Assembly: GCF_025717515.1 (NCBI RefSeq)
Contig: NZ_JAJIRN010000004.1
Span: 1-64,000, forward strand
DNA: 64,000 nt
Direction: 5' to 3'
Origin: Roseateles oligotrophus
GTDB lineage: Bacteria; Pseudomonadota; Gammaproteobacteria; Burkholderiales; Burkholderiaceae_C
The translations under genes were made by a program, and so were the position numbers. The notes under the pieces are model-generated. The model did not search any database, was not told where the DNA came from, and worked only from the letters and a program-made list of their open reading frames with translations. Below, piece by piece: positions 45,489 to 54,552 of this stretch; position 1 is the stretch's first letter, and the number at the start of each line of letters is the position of its first letter.

Positions 45489-46214
45489 TTAGGACTTGCC
45501 GATGCTCTGCAGGCGCTTTTCCAATTGTTCGGCGCTCAAGGCACCAGGCGCACGGCTGCCGTCTTCAAAGATGATCGCCGGCGTACCGCTGACATGACTG
45601 CGCTTGGACAAAGCGAGATTGCGTTCGATCGCGCCGTCATCACAGGCGCCCACAGGCTTGGCCGGCGCCTTGCCGTCCAGCATCCAGGCGCGCCAAGTGG
45701 CTGTGGAGTCCTTGGCGCACCAGACCGCGCGCGCCTTCTCTGGTGAGTCGCCACCCAGAATCGGAATCATGAAGGTGTAGACGGTCAAGTCTTTGACGTC
45801 TTGCAAAGAGCGTTCGAAGCGCTTGCAATAGCCGCAGTTCGGGTCGGAGAAAATCGCGATGCGGCGCTTGCCGTCGCCGGTTTTCCATACCACCGCGTCT
45901 TTGAAAGGCAGGTTGGCAAAGTCGACCGTTTGCAGCTTGGTGACGCGCTCCTCGGTCAGGTTTTTGCGGGTGCGCAGATCGATCAACTCACCTTCGATCA
46001 AATAACTGCCGGTCGCATCGGTGTAGCGAATTTCGTTGCCGATGCGGATCTCCCACAGCCCGGGCATCGGGCTGGGCCTGACTTCCTCGACCTTGGGCAG
46101 GCCGGCCAAGCGCTCGGCCAGGCTTTTGCGAATCACCGCCTCATTCGCCTGCGCCAACAGGGGCAAGGCCAGCAGTAGAGCACCAGCAACTGTCATCGAT
46201 GTCAACTTCTTCAT
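45489..46214 (-). CDS. dsbC: DsbC-family periplasmic disulfide isomerase
   Basis: 241 aa. Signal peptide 1-23 (cleavage likely after AQA), N-terminal dimerisation region, and a thioredoxin fold with the active-site Cys127-Gly-Tyr-Cys130 in FSDPNCGYCKRF, the CxYC form typical of DsbC. A cis-Pro loop is visible in VSGTPAIIFEDG. It reshuffles wrong disulfides in exported proteins and is kept reduced by DsbD. ATG 46214 is chosen because the signal peptide starts there. It lies 23 bp after the UbiH-family gene, likely co-transcribed. Confidence 0.93.
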   Translation of the reverse strand: MKKLTSMTVAGALLLALPLLAQANEAVIRKSLAERLAGLPKVEEVRPSPMPGLWEIRIGNEIRYTDATGSYLIEGELIDLRTRKNLTEERVTKLQTVDFANLPFKDAVVWKTGDGKRRIAIFSDPNCGYCKRFERSLQDVKDLTVYTFMIPILGGDSPEKARAVWCAKDSTATWRAWMLDGKAPAKPVGACDDGAIERNLALSKRSHVSGTPAIIFEDGSRAPGALSAEQLEKRLQSIGKS

Positions 46215-46237
46215 AGGTTCAGAACCAAGCAAAAATA

Positions 46238-47350
46238 TCAAAGACCCAAGGCTCGCGTCGTCAGCCAACGCTTCAAGGGGGGAACAGAGTTCAGTGCGCT
46301 CAAGCCCTTGTTGCGCAACTCACGCACAGGCATCGCCTCACTGGCAAAAACTTTCAAAAGCACATCGGTCAACTCGCCCATGGCCCAATTGGGCGCCATC
46401 CTTGCACGCGCGAAGCGGCGCAAGAGGCGCTCATCGCCGGCCGAGCGCCAGGCTTCTTTGGCGGCCAGCACCCCAACCAAGGCGGCCACATCGGCCAAGC
46501 CCAGATTAAGGCCTTGACCCGCCAAGGGATGCACCAAATGGGCCGCGTCACCCAAGAGCACCCAACCCGGCCCTTGCACGGGCTCGGCCCGCGCCAAGGC
46601 GAGCGGCCAAGCCGAACGCCCACTTGCCAGACTCAGCGAACCAGCCTCGCCACCACTGGCGGCGTTGAGCGCCGCTTCAAACTCGGCCACGGGCGCTGCC
46701 AGCAGATCAAGCGCTTGCTGCTCGGGCAAAGACCACACCAAACCATACGACGCACCGGCATTGGGCGCATCGATCGGCAGCAATGCCAGCACATCCGGCG
46801 ACCTGAACCATTGGCGGGCGACGCCTTGATGGGCGCGATCGGTGACCAAGCGCGCAGCAATCGCGCGCTGGCCATAAGCATGGGACTCGAAACGCACGCC
46901 CAATTCGGCACGCTGCAACGAGTCGCGACCCTCACACAGCGCCGTCAAATCGGCCAGCACCGGCGTGTCAACGATTTGCACATGGGGAGAAAAACGCAAG
47001 GCCGTGGCGAGTTGCTGCTCCAGCGCGCCGGCGTCGACGATAAAAGCCAACTCGGACACGCCCTGCTGCCAGGCTGAAAATTCCAGCAAGGCGCCGGCTT
47101 GATCACCGCTGACCTTGATGTCGTAGACCGGGCTGATGGCATCGGCGGGCAATGAATCCCAAACCTTGAGTTCGCGCAACAAGCGTACCGAGGCTGCGTT
47201 CAAGGCATAGCTGCGCACATCTTCGCGCTGGGCAGGGCTGACGTCGGCGCTGCCCAGCAAGGCGACGCGCATACCCTGCGCCCCCAGGGCCAGCGCCAAG
47301 CTGCGCCCGACACATCCCGAACCACGAACCAAGACCTCATATCTATGCAT
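46238..47350 (-). CDS. UbiH/UbiF/VisC-family FAD-dependent hydroxylase
   Basis: 370 aa. N-terminal FAD-binding VLVRGSGCVGRSLALALGAQ and the second FAD motif GDAAHLVHPLAGQGLNLGLA near 275, as in ubiquinone hydroxylases. The expected DG motif region is weakly conserved (LVTDRAHQGVA). It probably hydroxylates the ubiquinone ring; whether it is UbiH, UbiF or another position-specific member cannot be told. ATG 47350 is set by the FAD motif. Divergent from ychF with 106 bp between, which must hold both promoters. Confidence 0.87.
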   Translation of the reverse strand: MHRYEVLVRGSGCVGRSLALALGAQGMRVALLGSADVSPAQREDVRSYALNAASVRLLRELKVWDSLPADAISPVYDIKVSGDQAGALLEFSAWQQGVSELAFIVDAGALEQQLATALRFSPHVQIVDTPVLADLTALCEGRDSLQRAELGVRFESHAYGQRAIAARLVTDRAHQGVARQWFRSPDVLALLPIDAPNAGASYGLVWSLPEQQALDLLAAPVAEFEAALNAASGGEAGSLSLASGRSAWPLALARAEPVQGPGWVLLGDAAHLVHPLAGQGLNLGLADVAALVGVLAAKEAWRSAGDERLLRRFARARMAPNWAMGELTDVLLKVFASEAMPVRELRNKGLSALNSVPPLKRWLTTRALGL

Positions 47351-47456
47351 CCGGCCATTGTAGGCAAGCCGCCGATGGCCTCCAGATCGGGACTTTGCGC
47401 AGGAGCGACTAAAATCCCGCCTTTGCGTCTCCCGCACCACACCCAGAAAGCCTTCC

Positions 47457-48548
47457 ATGAGCCTCAAATGCGGCATCGTGGGCCTGCCCAACGTTGGCAA
47501 GTCCACCCTTTTCAATGCGCTGACCAAGGCCGGCATCGCCGCCGAGAACTACCCCTTCTGCACGATTGAGCCGAATGTGGGCGTGGTCGAGTTGCCCGAC
47601 AAGCGCCTCGCCGCCCTGGCCGAGATCGTCCACCCCGAGCGCGTGCTGCCCGCCGTGGTCGAGTTTGTGGACATCGCCGGCCTGGTGGCCGGCGCCTCCA
47701 AGGGTGAAGGCCTGGGCAACAAATTCCTCTCCCACATCCGCGAGACCGACGCCATCGTCAACGTGGTGCGCTGTTTTGAAGACGGCAATGTGATTCACGT
47801 CAGCGGCAAGGTCGATCCGATCTCCGACATCGAGGTGATTCAAACCGAACTCTGCCTGGCCGATATGGGCACGGTCGAGAAAAGCTTGCACCGCTACAAC
47901 AAGGTGGCGCGGGCCGGCGACAAGGACGCCATTGCCTTGGTCAAGGTCTTGGAGAAATGCGAAGCCGCGCTGAACGAAGCCAAACCGGTGCGCGGCATTG
48001 ACTTCAGCAAGGAAGAGCTGGTGCTGCTCAAGCCGCTATGCCTGATCACGGCCAAGCCTGCGATGTTTGTCGCCAACGTGGCCGAAGACGGTTTCGAGAA
48101 CAACCCCTTCCTGGATCGCCTGACCGAATACGCGACGGCCCAGAGCGCTCCGGTGGTGGCGATTTGCGCCAAGACCGAGGCCGAGTTGTCCGAAATGTCG
48201 GATGAGGACCGGGCCATGTTCCTGGCCGAAATGGGCCAGGATGAGCCGGGCCTGAACCGCTTGATTCGCGCCGGCTACAACCTCCTGGGCCTGCAGACCT
48301 ACTTCACCGCCGGCGTCAAGGAAGTGCGCGCCTGGACCATCCACAAGGGCGATACCGGCCCGCAGGCCGCCGGTGTGATTCACACCGATTTCGAGCGCGG
48401 CTATATCCGTGCCCAGACCATTGCCTATGAAGACTTCATCACCTACAAGGGTGAACAAGGTGCCAAGGACGCCGGCAAGATGCGCGCCGAAGGCAAGGAA
48501 TATGTGGTCAAGGATGGCGACGTGTTGAACTTCTTGTTCAGCTCCTGA
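47457..48548 (+). CDS. ychF: Ribosome-binding ATPase YchF (Obg family)
   Basis: 363 aa, family length. G1 motif [19 protein letters not shown], switch/G3 [20 protein letters not shown], and the non-canonical G4 NVAE (in [13 protein letters not shown]) instead of NKxD, which explains ATP rather than GTP use. C-terminal TGS domain (about 280-360; [18 protein letters not shown]). A conserved cytoplasmic translation factor linked to stress responses. Followed by a strong terminator. Confidence 0.97.
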   Translation: MSLKCGIVGLPNVGKSTLFNALTKAGIAAENYPFCTIEPNVGVVELPDKRLAALAEIVHPERVLPAVVEFVDIAGLVAGASKGEGLGNKFLSHIRETDAIVNVVRCFEDGNVIHVSGKVDPISDIEVIQTELCLADMGTVEKSLHRYNKVARAGDKDAIALVKVLEKCEAALNEAKPVRGIDFSKEELVLLKPLCLITAKPAMFVANVAEDGFENNPFLDRLTEYATAQSAPVVAICAKTEAELSEMSDEDRAMFLAEMGQDEPGLNRLIRAGYNLLGLQTYFTAGVKEVRAWTIHKGDTGPQAAGVIHTDFERGYIRAQTIAYEDFITYKGEQGAKDAGKMRAEGKEYVVKDGDVLNFLFSS

Positions 48549-48554
48549 TTCCAC

Positions 48555-48579
48555 GCCCCGGTCACCGGGGCTTTTTTTT
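48555..48579 (+). terminator. Rho-independent terminator after ychF
   Basis: Perfect 7-bp stem GCCCCGG/CCGGGGC (48555-48561 and 48065+500, i.e. 48565-48571) with a TCA loop and eight T directly after. It starts 7 bp past the ychF stop codon and separates ychF from cheW. Confidence 0.92.
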
Positions 48580-48711
48580 GCGCATTACCCGAAAGAGACG
48601 CCATACCGGGCCTGATTCAATGACTGGATCGCCCGGATCGGCGCAAAATGGATTTCGGCACAATTTCAATCTCTAGGCCTTCCCGCAACGCTTTGCTAGC
48701 CCGTCCAATCC

Positions 48712-49218
48712 ATGAGCACTACCGCACTGGTTTCATCTTCCGGCTCCAACGCCACTTACTCGTCGGATCAGGCGCGGCCGGGATCAAAACAATTCCTGAC
48801 CTTTCATGTGAGCACCGAGGAATACGGGCTGGACATCCTCCGGGTGCAAGAGATTCGCTCCTATGAGCCACCGACGCGGGTCGCCAATGCGCCCAATTTC
48901 GTCAAGGGGGTGGTCAATTTGCGCGGGGTAATCGTGCCCATCGTTGACCTGCGATTGCGCCTGGGTCAAAGCGGCGAATACAACGCCTTCACCGTGGTGA
49001 TCGTCTTGAACGTTTGCCAGCGCGTGGTGGGCATTGTGGTGGATGCGGTGTCTGACGTGCTGGAGCTCAACAGCGACCAGATCAAGGCCAGGCCAGAGGT
49101 GGCTGCGGCCCTTGATGCGCGCTTCATCACCGGGCTTGGAAAGATCGGCGAACGCATGCTGATCCTGCTCGATATCGAAGCCATGGTGGCCAGCCCCGAC
49201 TTCGGCTTGATGGATTGA
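48712..49218 (+). CDS. cheW: Chemotaxis coupling protein CheW
   Basis: 168 aa. After a low-complexity N-terminus (about 1-25) the CheW fold begins FLTFHVSTEEYGLDILRVQE, with the central NFVKGVVNLRGVIVPIVDLR and GIVVDAVSDVLELN. It links chemoreceptors to the CheA kinase at the cell pole. It stands alone here between ychF and rpoH, away from any che or flagellar genes, so it may serve as an additional coupling protein. Weak similarity of composition to neighbours; no sign of transfer. Confidence 0.93.
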   Translation: MSTTALVSSSGSNATYSSDQARPGSKQFLTFHVSTEEYGLDILRVQEIRSYEPPTRVANAPNFVKGVVNLRGVIVPIVDLRLRLGQSGEYNAFTVVIVLNVCQRVVGIVVDAVSDVLELNSDQIKARPEVAAALDARFITGLGKIGERMLILLDIEAMVASPDFGLMD

Positions 49219-49303
49219 AGATCCGCTAAATTTCCGAAAAGTTAGTAAGCACCCTCGCTGCAGCCCCGCTTTTACGTGGGGATATTTTAGAAACCCCGAA
49301 CTT

Positions 49304-49330
49304 TTGGCACTCCTCTTGAGGGAGTGCTAA
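49304..49330 (+). promoter_or_regulatory. CIRCE (HrcA) operator with an overlapping promoter upstream of rpoH
   Basis: TTGGCACTC (49304-49312), a 9-base spacer and GAGTGCTAA (49322-49330) match the CIRCE consensus TTAGCACTC-N9-GAGTGCTAA at 17 of 18 arm bases. A sigma-70-like promoter can be drawn inside it: -35 TTGGCA (49304-49309), 18-bp spacing, -10 TAACAT (49328-49333) with an extended TG. HrcA binding would block that promoter. The operator lies 50 bp before the rpoH start codon. Confidence 0.85.
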
Positions 49331-49379
49331 CATTGTATTTGTCGACCTGAAAAGGTTTGCTTTGCGAAAGAAGATGACG

Positions 49380-50303
49380 ATGTCTACCCCCTCTGCTTTG
49401 ACGGTACGTGACCCTTGGTCGCTGGTGCCCTCTTTGGGCAATCTGGATGCTTACATCTCCGCCATCAACCGCCTGCCCCTGCTGACCGCCGAAGAAGAAG
49501 GCGCAGCCGCTCGGCGCCTGCGCGACAGCGGCGACGTGGAGGCTGCCGGGAAATTGGTGCTATCCCATTTGCGCTTGGTGGTCTCGATTTCGCGCCAGTA
49601 CATGGGCTACGGCCTGCCGCAAGGTGATTTGATCCAAGAAGGCAATGTTGGCCTGATGAAAGCGGTCAAGCGTTATGACCCGGATCAGGGCGTTCGCCTG
49701 GTCAGCTATGCGATGCACTGGATCAAGGCCGAAATTCACGAATATGTGTTGCGCAACTGGCGCATGGTGAAGGTCGCCACCACCAAGGCCCAGCGCAAAC
49801 TGTTCTTCAATCTGCGCTCGATGAAGCACAGCATGAAGGAAGACCAGTCGGACGATATGAGCCACCGCAACAGCTTGACCGAAGCGCAACTGGATCACGT
49901 AGCGACAACGCTCAACGTGAAGCGCGAAGAAGTGCTGGAGATGGAAACCCGGATGTCGGGTGGCGATGTCGCGCTAGAGCCGCAGACCGACGATCATGGC
50001 GATGGCGGCGAAAGCTATGCACCCATCGCCTATCTGGCCGACGAAAGCCAGGAACCAACTCGGGTGCTGGAAACACAGGCCCGCAATTCCTTGGCCAGCG
50101 ACGGCATTAACCAGGCGCTGGAGGCGCTGGATGAGCGCAGTCGGCGCATCGTGCAGGAGCGCTGGTTGAACGTCAATGACGACAATAGCGGCGGCATGAC
50201 CTTGCACGAACTGGCGGCCGAATATGGCGTCAGCGCGGAGCGAATTCGCCAGATCGAGGTGGCTGCAATGAAGAAAATGCGCAAGGCCCTGACGCCGGCC
50301 TGA
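49380..50303 (+). CDS. rpoH: Heat-shock sigma factor RpoH (sigma-32)
   Basis: 307 aa from ATG 49380; ATG 49374 two codons upstream is equally possible (GAAAGAAG ribosome-binding site in front). Sigma region 2 is clear: LVLSHLRLVVSISRQYMGYG, DLIQEGNVGLMKAVKRYDP and SYAMHWIKAEIHEYVLRNWR. The RpoH box QRKLFFNLR at 138-146 separates it from RpoD/RpoS. Region 4 contains LHELAAEYGVSAERIRQIEV. It directs RNA polymerase to heat-shock promoters. The upstream CIRCE element suggests added control by the HrcA repressor. A bidirectional terminator follows. Confidence 0.97.
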   Translation: MSTPSALTVRDPWSLVPSLGNLDAYISAINRLPLLTAEEEGAAARRLRDSGDVEAAGKLVLSHLRLVVSISRQYMGYGLPQGDLIQEGNVGLMKAVKRYDPDQGVRLVSYAMHWIKAEIHEYVLRNWRMVKVATTKAQRKLFFNLRSMKHSMKEDQSDDMSHRNSLTEAQLDHVATTLNVKREEVLEMETRMSGGDVALEPQTDDHGDGGESYAPIAYLADESQEPTRVLETQARNSLASDGINQALEALDERSRRIVQERWLNVNDDNSGGMTLHELAAEYGVSAERIRQIEVAAMKKMRKALTPA

Positions 50304-50326
50304 TTTGCATCTGACCACTTTGAAAA

Positions 50327-50363
50327 AAGCCCCAGAGCTTCGCAGCCTGGGGCTTCTTTGTTT
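50327..50363. terminator. Bidirectional terminator between rpoH and sco
   Basis: AAGCCCCAG (50327-50335) pairs with CTGGGGCTT (50347-50355). A run of A on the left and a T-rich stretch on the right allow termination of both the rpoH transcript and the converging cytochrome-oxidase transcript. Confidence 0.87.
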
Positions 50364-50387
50364 TGGTGCAGCAGGCTGGGGCTGGCC

Positions 50388-51017
50388 TTAACTCTTCTCC
50401 GCCAACAGCAGCTTGATGTCGTTGGCCAAGGCCGGCGCGCCCGAGCCATAGCGTGAGAACACCCGCACCCGGCCCTGACCGTCGAAGATGAAACTGGCGG
50501 CCGTATGGTCCATGGTGTAGCTCTCGGGCGTCTTGCCCGCCACCTTGGCAAAGTAAATCTTGAACTCCTTGGCCACCGCCTTGGTCTGCTCGTCGCTGCC
50601 ACGCAAGGCGACGAAACTGGGGTCAAAGCTGGCCACATAGGCCTTGAGCAAAGGCGCGGTATCGCGCTCCGGATCGACCGTCACGAAGATCCCTTGCACC
50701 CGCTCGCCGTCGGCGCCCAATGATCGTTTGACCTCGGCCAATTCGGCCAGGGTTGTCGGACAGACATCGGGGCATTGCGTGTAACCGAAGAACACCACGG
50801 GTATCTTGCCCTTGAATTCGGCCAGGCTGCGGCTGCGGCCGTCTTGGTCGGTCAAATTGAGGCTGCGAGCGTATTCGGCACCGGTCAGATCAACACCCTG
50901 GAACGCGGTCTTGGCCGTGCCACCCAATCCGAGTTGATCGCAGGCCGTCAAAGTCATGCCAAGACCCAACAAGGCTGCCAAAGCGATCGAGCGCTTCAAT
51001 CCAGGTAGATTTTTCAT
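50388..51017 (-). CDS. SCO1/SenC-family copper chaperone for cytochrome oxidase
   Basis: 209 aa. Lipoprotein signal with lipobox LTAC (Cys26). Thioredoxin-like fold with the copper-binding CPDVC (Cys82, Cys86) in FFGYTQCPDVCPTTL and the distal His171 in TMDHTAASFIFD. SCO proteins help deliver copper to the CuA site of subunit II. It is the last gene of the oxidase locus, 3 bp after ctaB, and ends at a bidirectional terminator. Confidence 0.94.
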   Translation of the reverse strand: MKNLPGLKRSIALAALLGLGMTLTACDQLGLGGTAKTAFQGVDLTGAEYARSLNLTDQDGRSRSLAEFKGKIPVVFFGYTQCPDVCPTTLAELAEVKRSLGADGERVQGIFVTVDPERDTAPLLKAYVASFDPSFVALRGSDEQTKAVAKEFKIYFAKVAGKTPESYTMDHTAASFIFDGQGRVRVFSRYGSGAPALANDIKLLLAEKS

Positions 51018-51020
51018 TGT

Positions 51021-51941
51021 TCAGGTCGTCCAAGGCAGCAAATAGTGATCGATCAGCAGGGCCGCAAACAACAGCGACAAATGCAGAATGGAAAACCGGA
51101 AAGTGGCGCGCGCCAACTCATCCGAATACTCAAGCCAGAGCTTCCAGGCATAGGCACAAAAGCCCAGGCCAAGCAGCACCGCGCTGACCAAATAGATCCA
51201 GCCGCTCATGCCAGTCAAAAATGGCAACAAAGTTGCAGCCAACAAGATCCAGGTATACAAAAATATCTGCAAGCGGGTGTACTGGGCACCATGCGTGACC
51301 GGCAACATTGGCAGACCCGCCTTGCGGTATTCCTCGGTCCGGTACAGCGCCAAGGCCCAGAAATGCGGCGGCGTCCACAAGAAAATGATCAGGCACAAAA
51401 GCATGGCCTCGGGCCCGACATCACCGCGCAACGCAGCCCAACCCAAGACCGGCGGCATCGCACCCGAAGCCCCGCCGATGACGATGTTCTGCGGCGTCAT
51501 CGGCTTCAGGATAACGGTGTAAATCACCGCATAGCCAATGAAGGTCGCGAAGGTCAGCCACATCGTCAGCGGATTGACCAAAAACCACAAAATTGCCATG
51601 CCAATACCACATAGGAGCGCCGAAAAACTCAAGGTCTGAACCCGGCTGAGCTCCCCCCGAGCGGTCGCCCGCCACGCAGTGCGCTTCATCTTGGAATCAA
51701 TTTGCTGCTCGACCAGACAGTTGAACGCCGCCGCTGCAGCAGCCACCAGCCAGATGCCCAGGGTAGCCGCCAGAATCACCCCCCATTGCGCACCGGAGGG
51801 CAGGCCTGGAATGGCCAAAGCCATGCCGATGATCGCGCAAAAAACAATCAACTGAACCACGCGCGGCTTGGTCAATTGGTAGTACTGCTGCCAAGTAGAA
51901 CTTGGCGACGCCTTGGCGGTAACAGGAGGGGATGAGGCCAT
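51021..51941 (-). CDS. ctaB: Protoheme IX farnesyltransferase (heme O synthase)
   Basis: 306 aa, about nine membrane helices. UbiA-family motif [20 protein letters not shown] with the conserved Asp, and the second motif region [20 protein letters not shown]. It adds the farnesyl chain to heme b to give heme O, needed for aa3-type oxidases. Lies 29 bp after ctaA, which carries out the next step, so both parts of heme A synthesis are together. Standard start at ATG 51941. Confidence 0.95.
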   Translation of the reverse strand: MASSPPVTAKASPSSTWQQYYQLTKPRVVQLIVFCAIIGMALAIPGLPSGAQWGVILAATLGIWLVAAAAAAFNCLVEQQIDSKMKRTAWRATARGELSRVQTLSFSALLCGIGMAILWFLVNPLTMWLTFATFIGYAVIYTVILKPMTPQNIVIGGASGAMPPVLGWAALRGDVGPEAMLLCLIIFLWTPPHFWALALYRTEEYRKAGLPMLPVTHGAQYTRLQIFLYTWILLAATLLPFLTGMSGWIYLVSAVLLGLGFCAYAWKLWLEYSDELARATFRFSILHLSLLFAALLIDHYLLPWTT

Positions 51942-51970
51942 AGGAACTTAGAGTACGTGAAATTTATGTA

Positions 51971-53095
51971 TCAATGGCAAATTGGGCGGGCTTGGCGGAG
52001 CCGGGCCAACAGCATCGTCAGAAGAACCAACAATGCTGCGGCTCCCCCGCTATGTGCCAAGGCGGCCAACAGAGGCCAGTCCAACACAATATTGGACACG
52101 CCGCTGAGCAATTGCCAGGCAGCGACCAGCAATAACCGGCGCGCCCAAAGAATGGCCTCGCGCTGACCTGTGCGCCACAGCCGCCAAGTGAACAACAGCA
52201 GCGCCGAGAAGACGACCATTGCGCCAATCCGGTGAGTCAGATGAATCGCTGTCAAGGCGGCAAAGGGAAGCCAAGCACCGTCCGCTCCAACACCCAACTC
52301 GCGCCAAAGGGTAAAGCCATGTTCGAAGTCCAGTGCCGGCCACCATTGGCCGGCCTGACATTGCGGAAAGTCCGAGCAGGCCAAGACCGCATAGTTGGTG
52401 CTGACCCAACCGCCCAAGGCCACTTGGACCAGGCTGAGCAACAAAAGGACAACTGCCGCCCAGCGAAAGCTCCCGCCCAGCGCCAAGGGCTTGGGTTGAT
52501 AGGCCTGAGCCTGCCATGCCAGCAACATCAGCAAACCTACGCCGCCCAGCAGATGCAAGGTGACGATGGCGGGGAATAGCTTCATCGTCACCGTCAAGGC
52601 TCCAAACGCGCCCTGCAAGCAGACCCAGAGCAAGGTCAAGCTTGCCCACCAAGGGGATACCGGGCCGGCCGCCTTCTTGGCAGCCAAGGCCTGCCGCCAA
52701 CTCATCGCGCACAAGGCCAGAATCAACACGCCCACTGCGCTGGCTAGATAGCGATGCACCATCTCGACCCAGGCCTTGCCATGCGTGACCGGACCGGTCG
52801 GCATCGCCGACTGCGCCGCGTGGATCGAGTCCCGCGCGCCCAGCGGCGAGGCGCTGCCATAACAGCCAGGCCAATCGGGGCACCCCAGGCCGGAATCGGT
52901 AAGGCGCGTGAAGGCACCAAACACCACCAGATCAAAGGTCAGGAACAAAGTCAGCAAGCACAACGCTCGCAGCCTGGCCTGCGGGCCGGCACCGGCCGTG
53001 CGCATGCGCAACCATAGCAAGGGCCCGCATGCCAGCAAGGTACCTAGCCCCGCCAACTGCCACAAGGGGGTGAAGTCGAACGCTGCAGCAGTCAT
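51971..53095 (-). CDS. ctaA: Heme A synthase (COX15/CtaA)
   Basis: 374 aa, eight membrane helices in two repeats. Conserved histidines and the opening TLFLTFDLVVFGAFTRLTDS, GLGCPDWPGCYGSASPLGA and GKAWVEMVHRYLASAVGVLI are typical of the proteobacterial COX15 type. It oxidises the C8 methyl of heme O to give heme A. The second repeat shows THRIGAMVVFSALLLFTWRL. It sits between the SCO-like gene and ctaB within the oxidase locus. Confidence 0.95.
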   Translation of the reverse strand: MTAAAFDFTPLWQLAGLGTLLACGPLLWLRMRTAGAGPQARLRALCLLTLFLTFDLVVFGAFTRLTDSGLGCPDWPGCYGSASPLGARDSIHAAQSAMPTGPVTHGKAWVEMVHRYLASAVGVLILALCAMSWRQALAAKKAAGPVSPWWASLTLLWVCLQGAFGALTVTMKLFPAIVTLHLLGGVGLLMLLAWQAQAYQPKPLALGGSFRWAAVVLLLLSLVQVALGGWVSTNYAVLACSDFPQCQAGQWWPALDFEHGFTLWRELGVGADGAWLPFAALTAIHLTHRIGAMVVFSALLLFTWRLWRTGQREAILWARRLLLVAAWQLLSGVSNIVLDWPLLAALAHSGGAAALLVLLTMLLARLRQARPICH

Positions 53096-53099
53096 AGAC

Positions 53100-53816
53100 T
53101 CAACGCCCGGCCTTGTCCCAACTCGAATTGGCTTTGAGCAGGCGATTCAAATCGCTCTTGACCCTTGAGGGATCAGGTGTAACCGGCGACCTGAGCATCC
53201 AACGCCCCATCGGATCAATCACGAATAAGTGATCCCGCAACGCCATGCCAGCCGCCGGCTTCAACCAAGCCTCCAACTCTGCGCGAGGCGCACGCAAGAC
53301 GGTCACCGGCACGCCTTGGGCCAAGGCTTGCTGCAAGGCCGGCGTCAGAGCGGCGTCATCGGCCAGCAGCAGAAGTTTGTCGACCTTGTCGCGCTCCTTG
53401 CCCAACATTTCTCGTAACTGGCGCTGCATAAAGAGCTGTCGTTCACATTCGGCATCGCAGTCACCCGCCTGCACCAAGGTCAGCAGCCATTGGCCCTTCA
53501 ACGACTCGGAAGCCACCGGCTTGCCGGCTAAATCATGCAGGGTCAGGTTTGGTGGCAGGTCAACCGTGGGGGTGATCAGCTCACCATAGGCTTGGCCTCT
53601 GGGCTGTATCACGTAGAACGTGAAGTACGAAGCCAGGACAGGCGCCGCGCAAGCAGCGATCACCAGCATCATGCGTACGCGGCCACCACGGGTACGTTGC
53701 TGCATGGCGACCTCCTGCAGGTCGGGCATGCCGTGCACCGTCATGGCGACGGGGTCGCGATCCAAGTCAAGACGGCTTGGCTTGTTTGCGGATGCGTTTT
53801 GTTTGGAACCAGACAT
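53100..53816 (-). CDS. Membrane-anchored SCO-like thioredoxin-fold protein (oxidase locus)
   Basis: 238 aa. One membrane helix (about 48-70), then a periplasmic domain whose layout follows SCO proteins: LTLHDLAGKPVASESLKGQW, a CxxxC pair at Cys120 and Cys124 (QAGDCDAECERQ), and His196 in LRDHLFVIDPMGRWML placed where SCO has its copper-binding His. Sequence identity to SCO is otherwise low, so the copper role is inference. The start overlaps surf1 by 50 bp; ATG at residue 25 (53744) is an alternative and would remove most of the overlap. Likely an assembly factor. Confidence 0.68.
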   Translation of the reverse strand: MSGSKQNASANKPSRLDLDRDPVAMTVHGMPDLQEVAMQQRTRGGRVRMMLVIAACAAPVLASYFTFYVIQPRGQAYGELITPTVDLPPNLTLHDLAGKPVASESLKGQWLLTLVQAGDCDAECERQLFMQRQLREMLGKERDKVDKLLLLADDAALTPALQQALAQGVPVTVLRAPRAELEAWLKPAAGMALRDHLFVIDPMGRWMLRSPVTPDPSRVKSDLNRLLKANSSWDKAGR

Positions 53817-54522
53817 AGAGACCCAGAATTAAGGCGGACAGCAAAAACCATTGAAAGGCATAACCATAGTGCTTGTGCAGGCCCGAATCCGGCGGCTGCC
53901 ATTCACGCAACAGCCCATCCGCAACGGCTTGGCCGTCGCTCCGGGCGGTTGCAAGCTGCAGCACAGTAACCGGCAAAATTGGTTTGTCGATTTCTTGCGC
54001 GAAGGCTTGAAGGTCGAGATTTTGCCGGATCGTGCCGAGCGGTGCTGCGGCAAACTCGTAGACCTTGGACGGCGCCGCAATCAAGCGGCCGGATACCGTC
54101 ACCAATCCCGTCGGCGTAGGCACGCTTTGCAGGCGCGTACGGTCAAGCGCGTCACGCGGCGACCAACCGCGCTGCACCAACACCACCTCGCTGCGGCCCT
54201 CAAGCTGCAGAGGCGTTAGGACGAAAAAACCGGTTCGCCCGCCCATCGCCCGGTTATCCAAGAACACCGTGCGCTCGCTCAGCCATGAGCCTCGCAACAA
54301 GACCCGACGATGCAACTGCGCCTTGGCGAGTTCGTCCTTGCCGACCACTCCGCTCAATTCAGCGGATTGCAATGGCGGTCTTTCGCCATTCGCCACTACA
54401 GCGGCTTGCAGGGCTTCCTTTTGCTTGGCCCGGTCCAACTGCCAAAACCCCAGGCTGAAGGTCAGAGCAAGCGAGAAAATCGTGCCGAACAACAAGGCAA
54501 CGGCGCGAACAGATAGCTTCAT
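53767..54522 (-). CDS. SURF1-family cytochrome oxidase assembly protein
   Basis: 251 aa from ATG 54522 (a GTG at 54534 is possible). Two membrane helices, N-terminal (about 5-25) and C-terminal (about 220-240; AFQWFLLSALILGLYVW), enclose a periplasmic domain with GSWLSERTVFLDNRAMGGRT, GFFVLTPLQLEGRSEVVLVQ and RGWSPRDALDRT. SURF1 helps insert heme A into subunit I. Position behind ctaE, next to ctaA/ctaB, agrees with the role. Confidence 0.92.
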   Translation of the reverse strand: MKLSVRAVALLFGTIFSLALTFSLGFWQLDRAKQKEALQAAVVANGERPPLQSAELSGVVGKDELAKAQLHRRVLLRGSWLSERTVFLDNRAMGGRTGFFVLTPLQLEGRSEVVLVQRGWSPRDALDRTRLQSVPTPTGLVTVSGRLIAAPSKVYEFAAAPLGTIRQNLDLQAFAQEIDKPILPVTVLQLATARSDGQAVADGLLREWQPPDSGLHKHYGYAFQWFLLSALILGLYVWFQTKRIRKQAKPS

Positions 54523-54552
54523 GGGCAAGCGCACAGCGGATAATCGCCGCCC

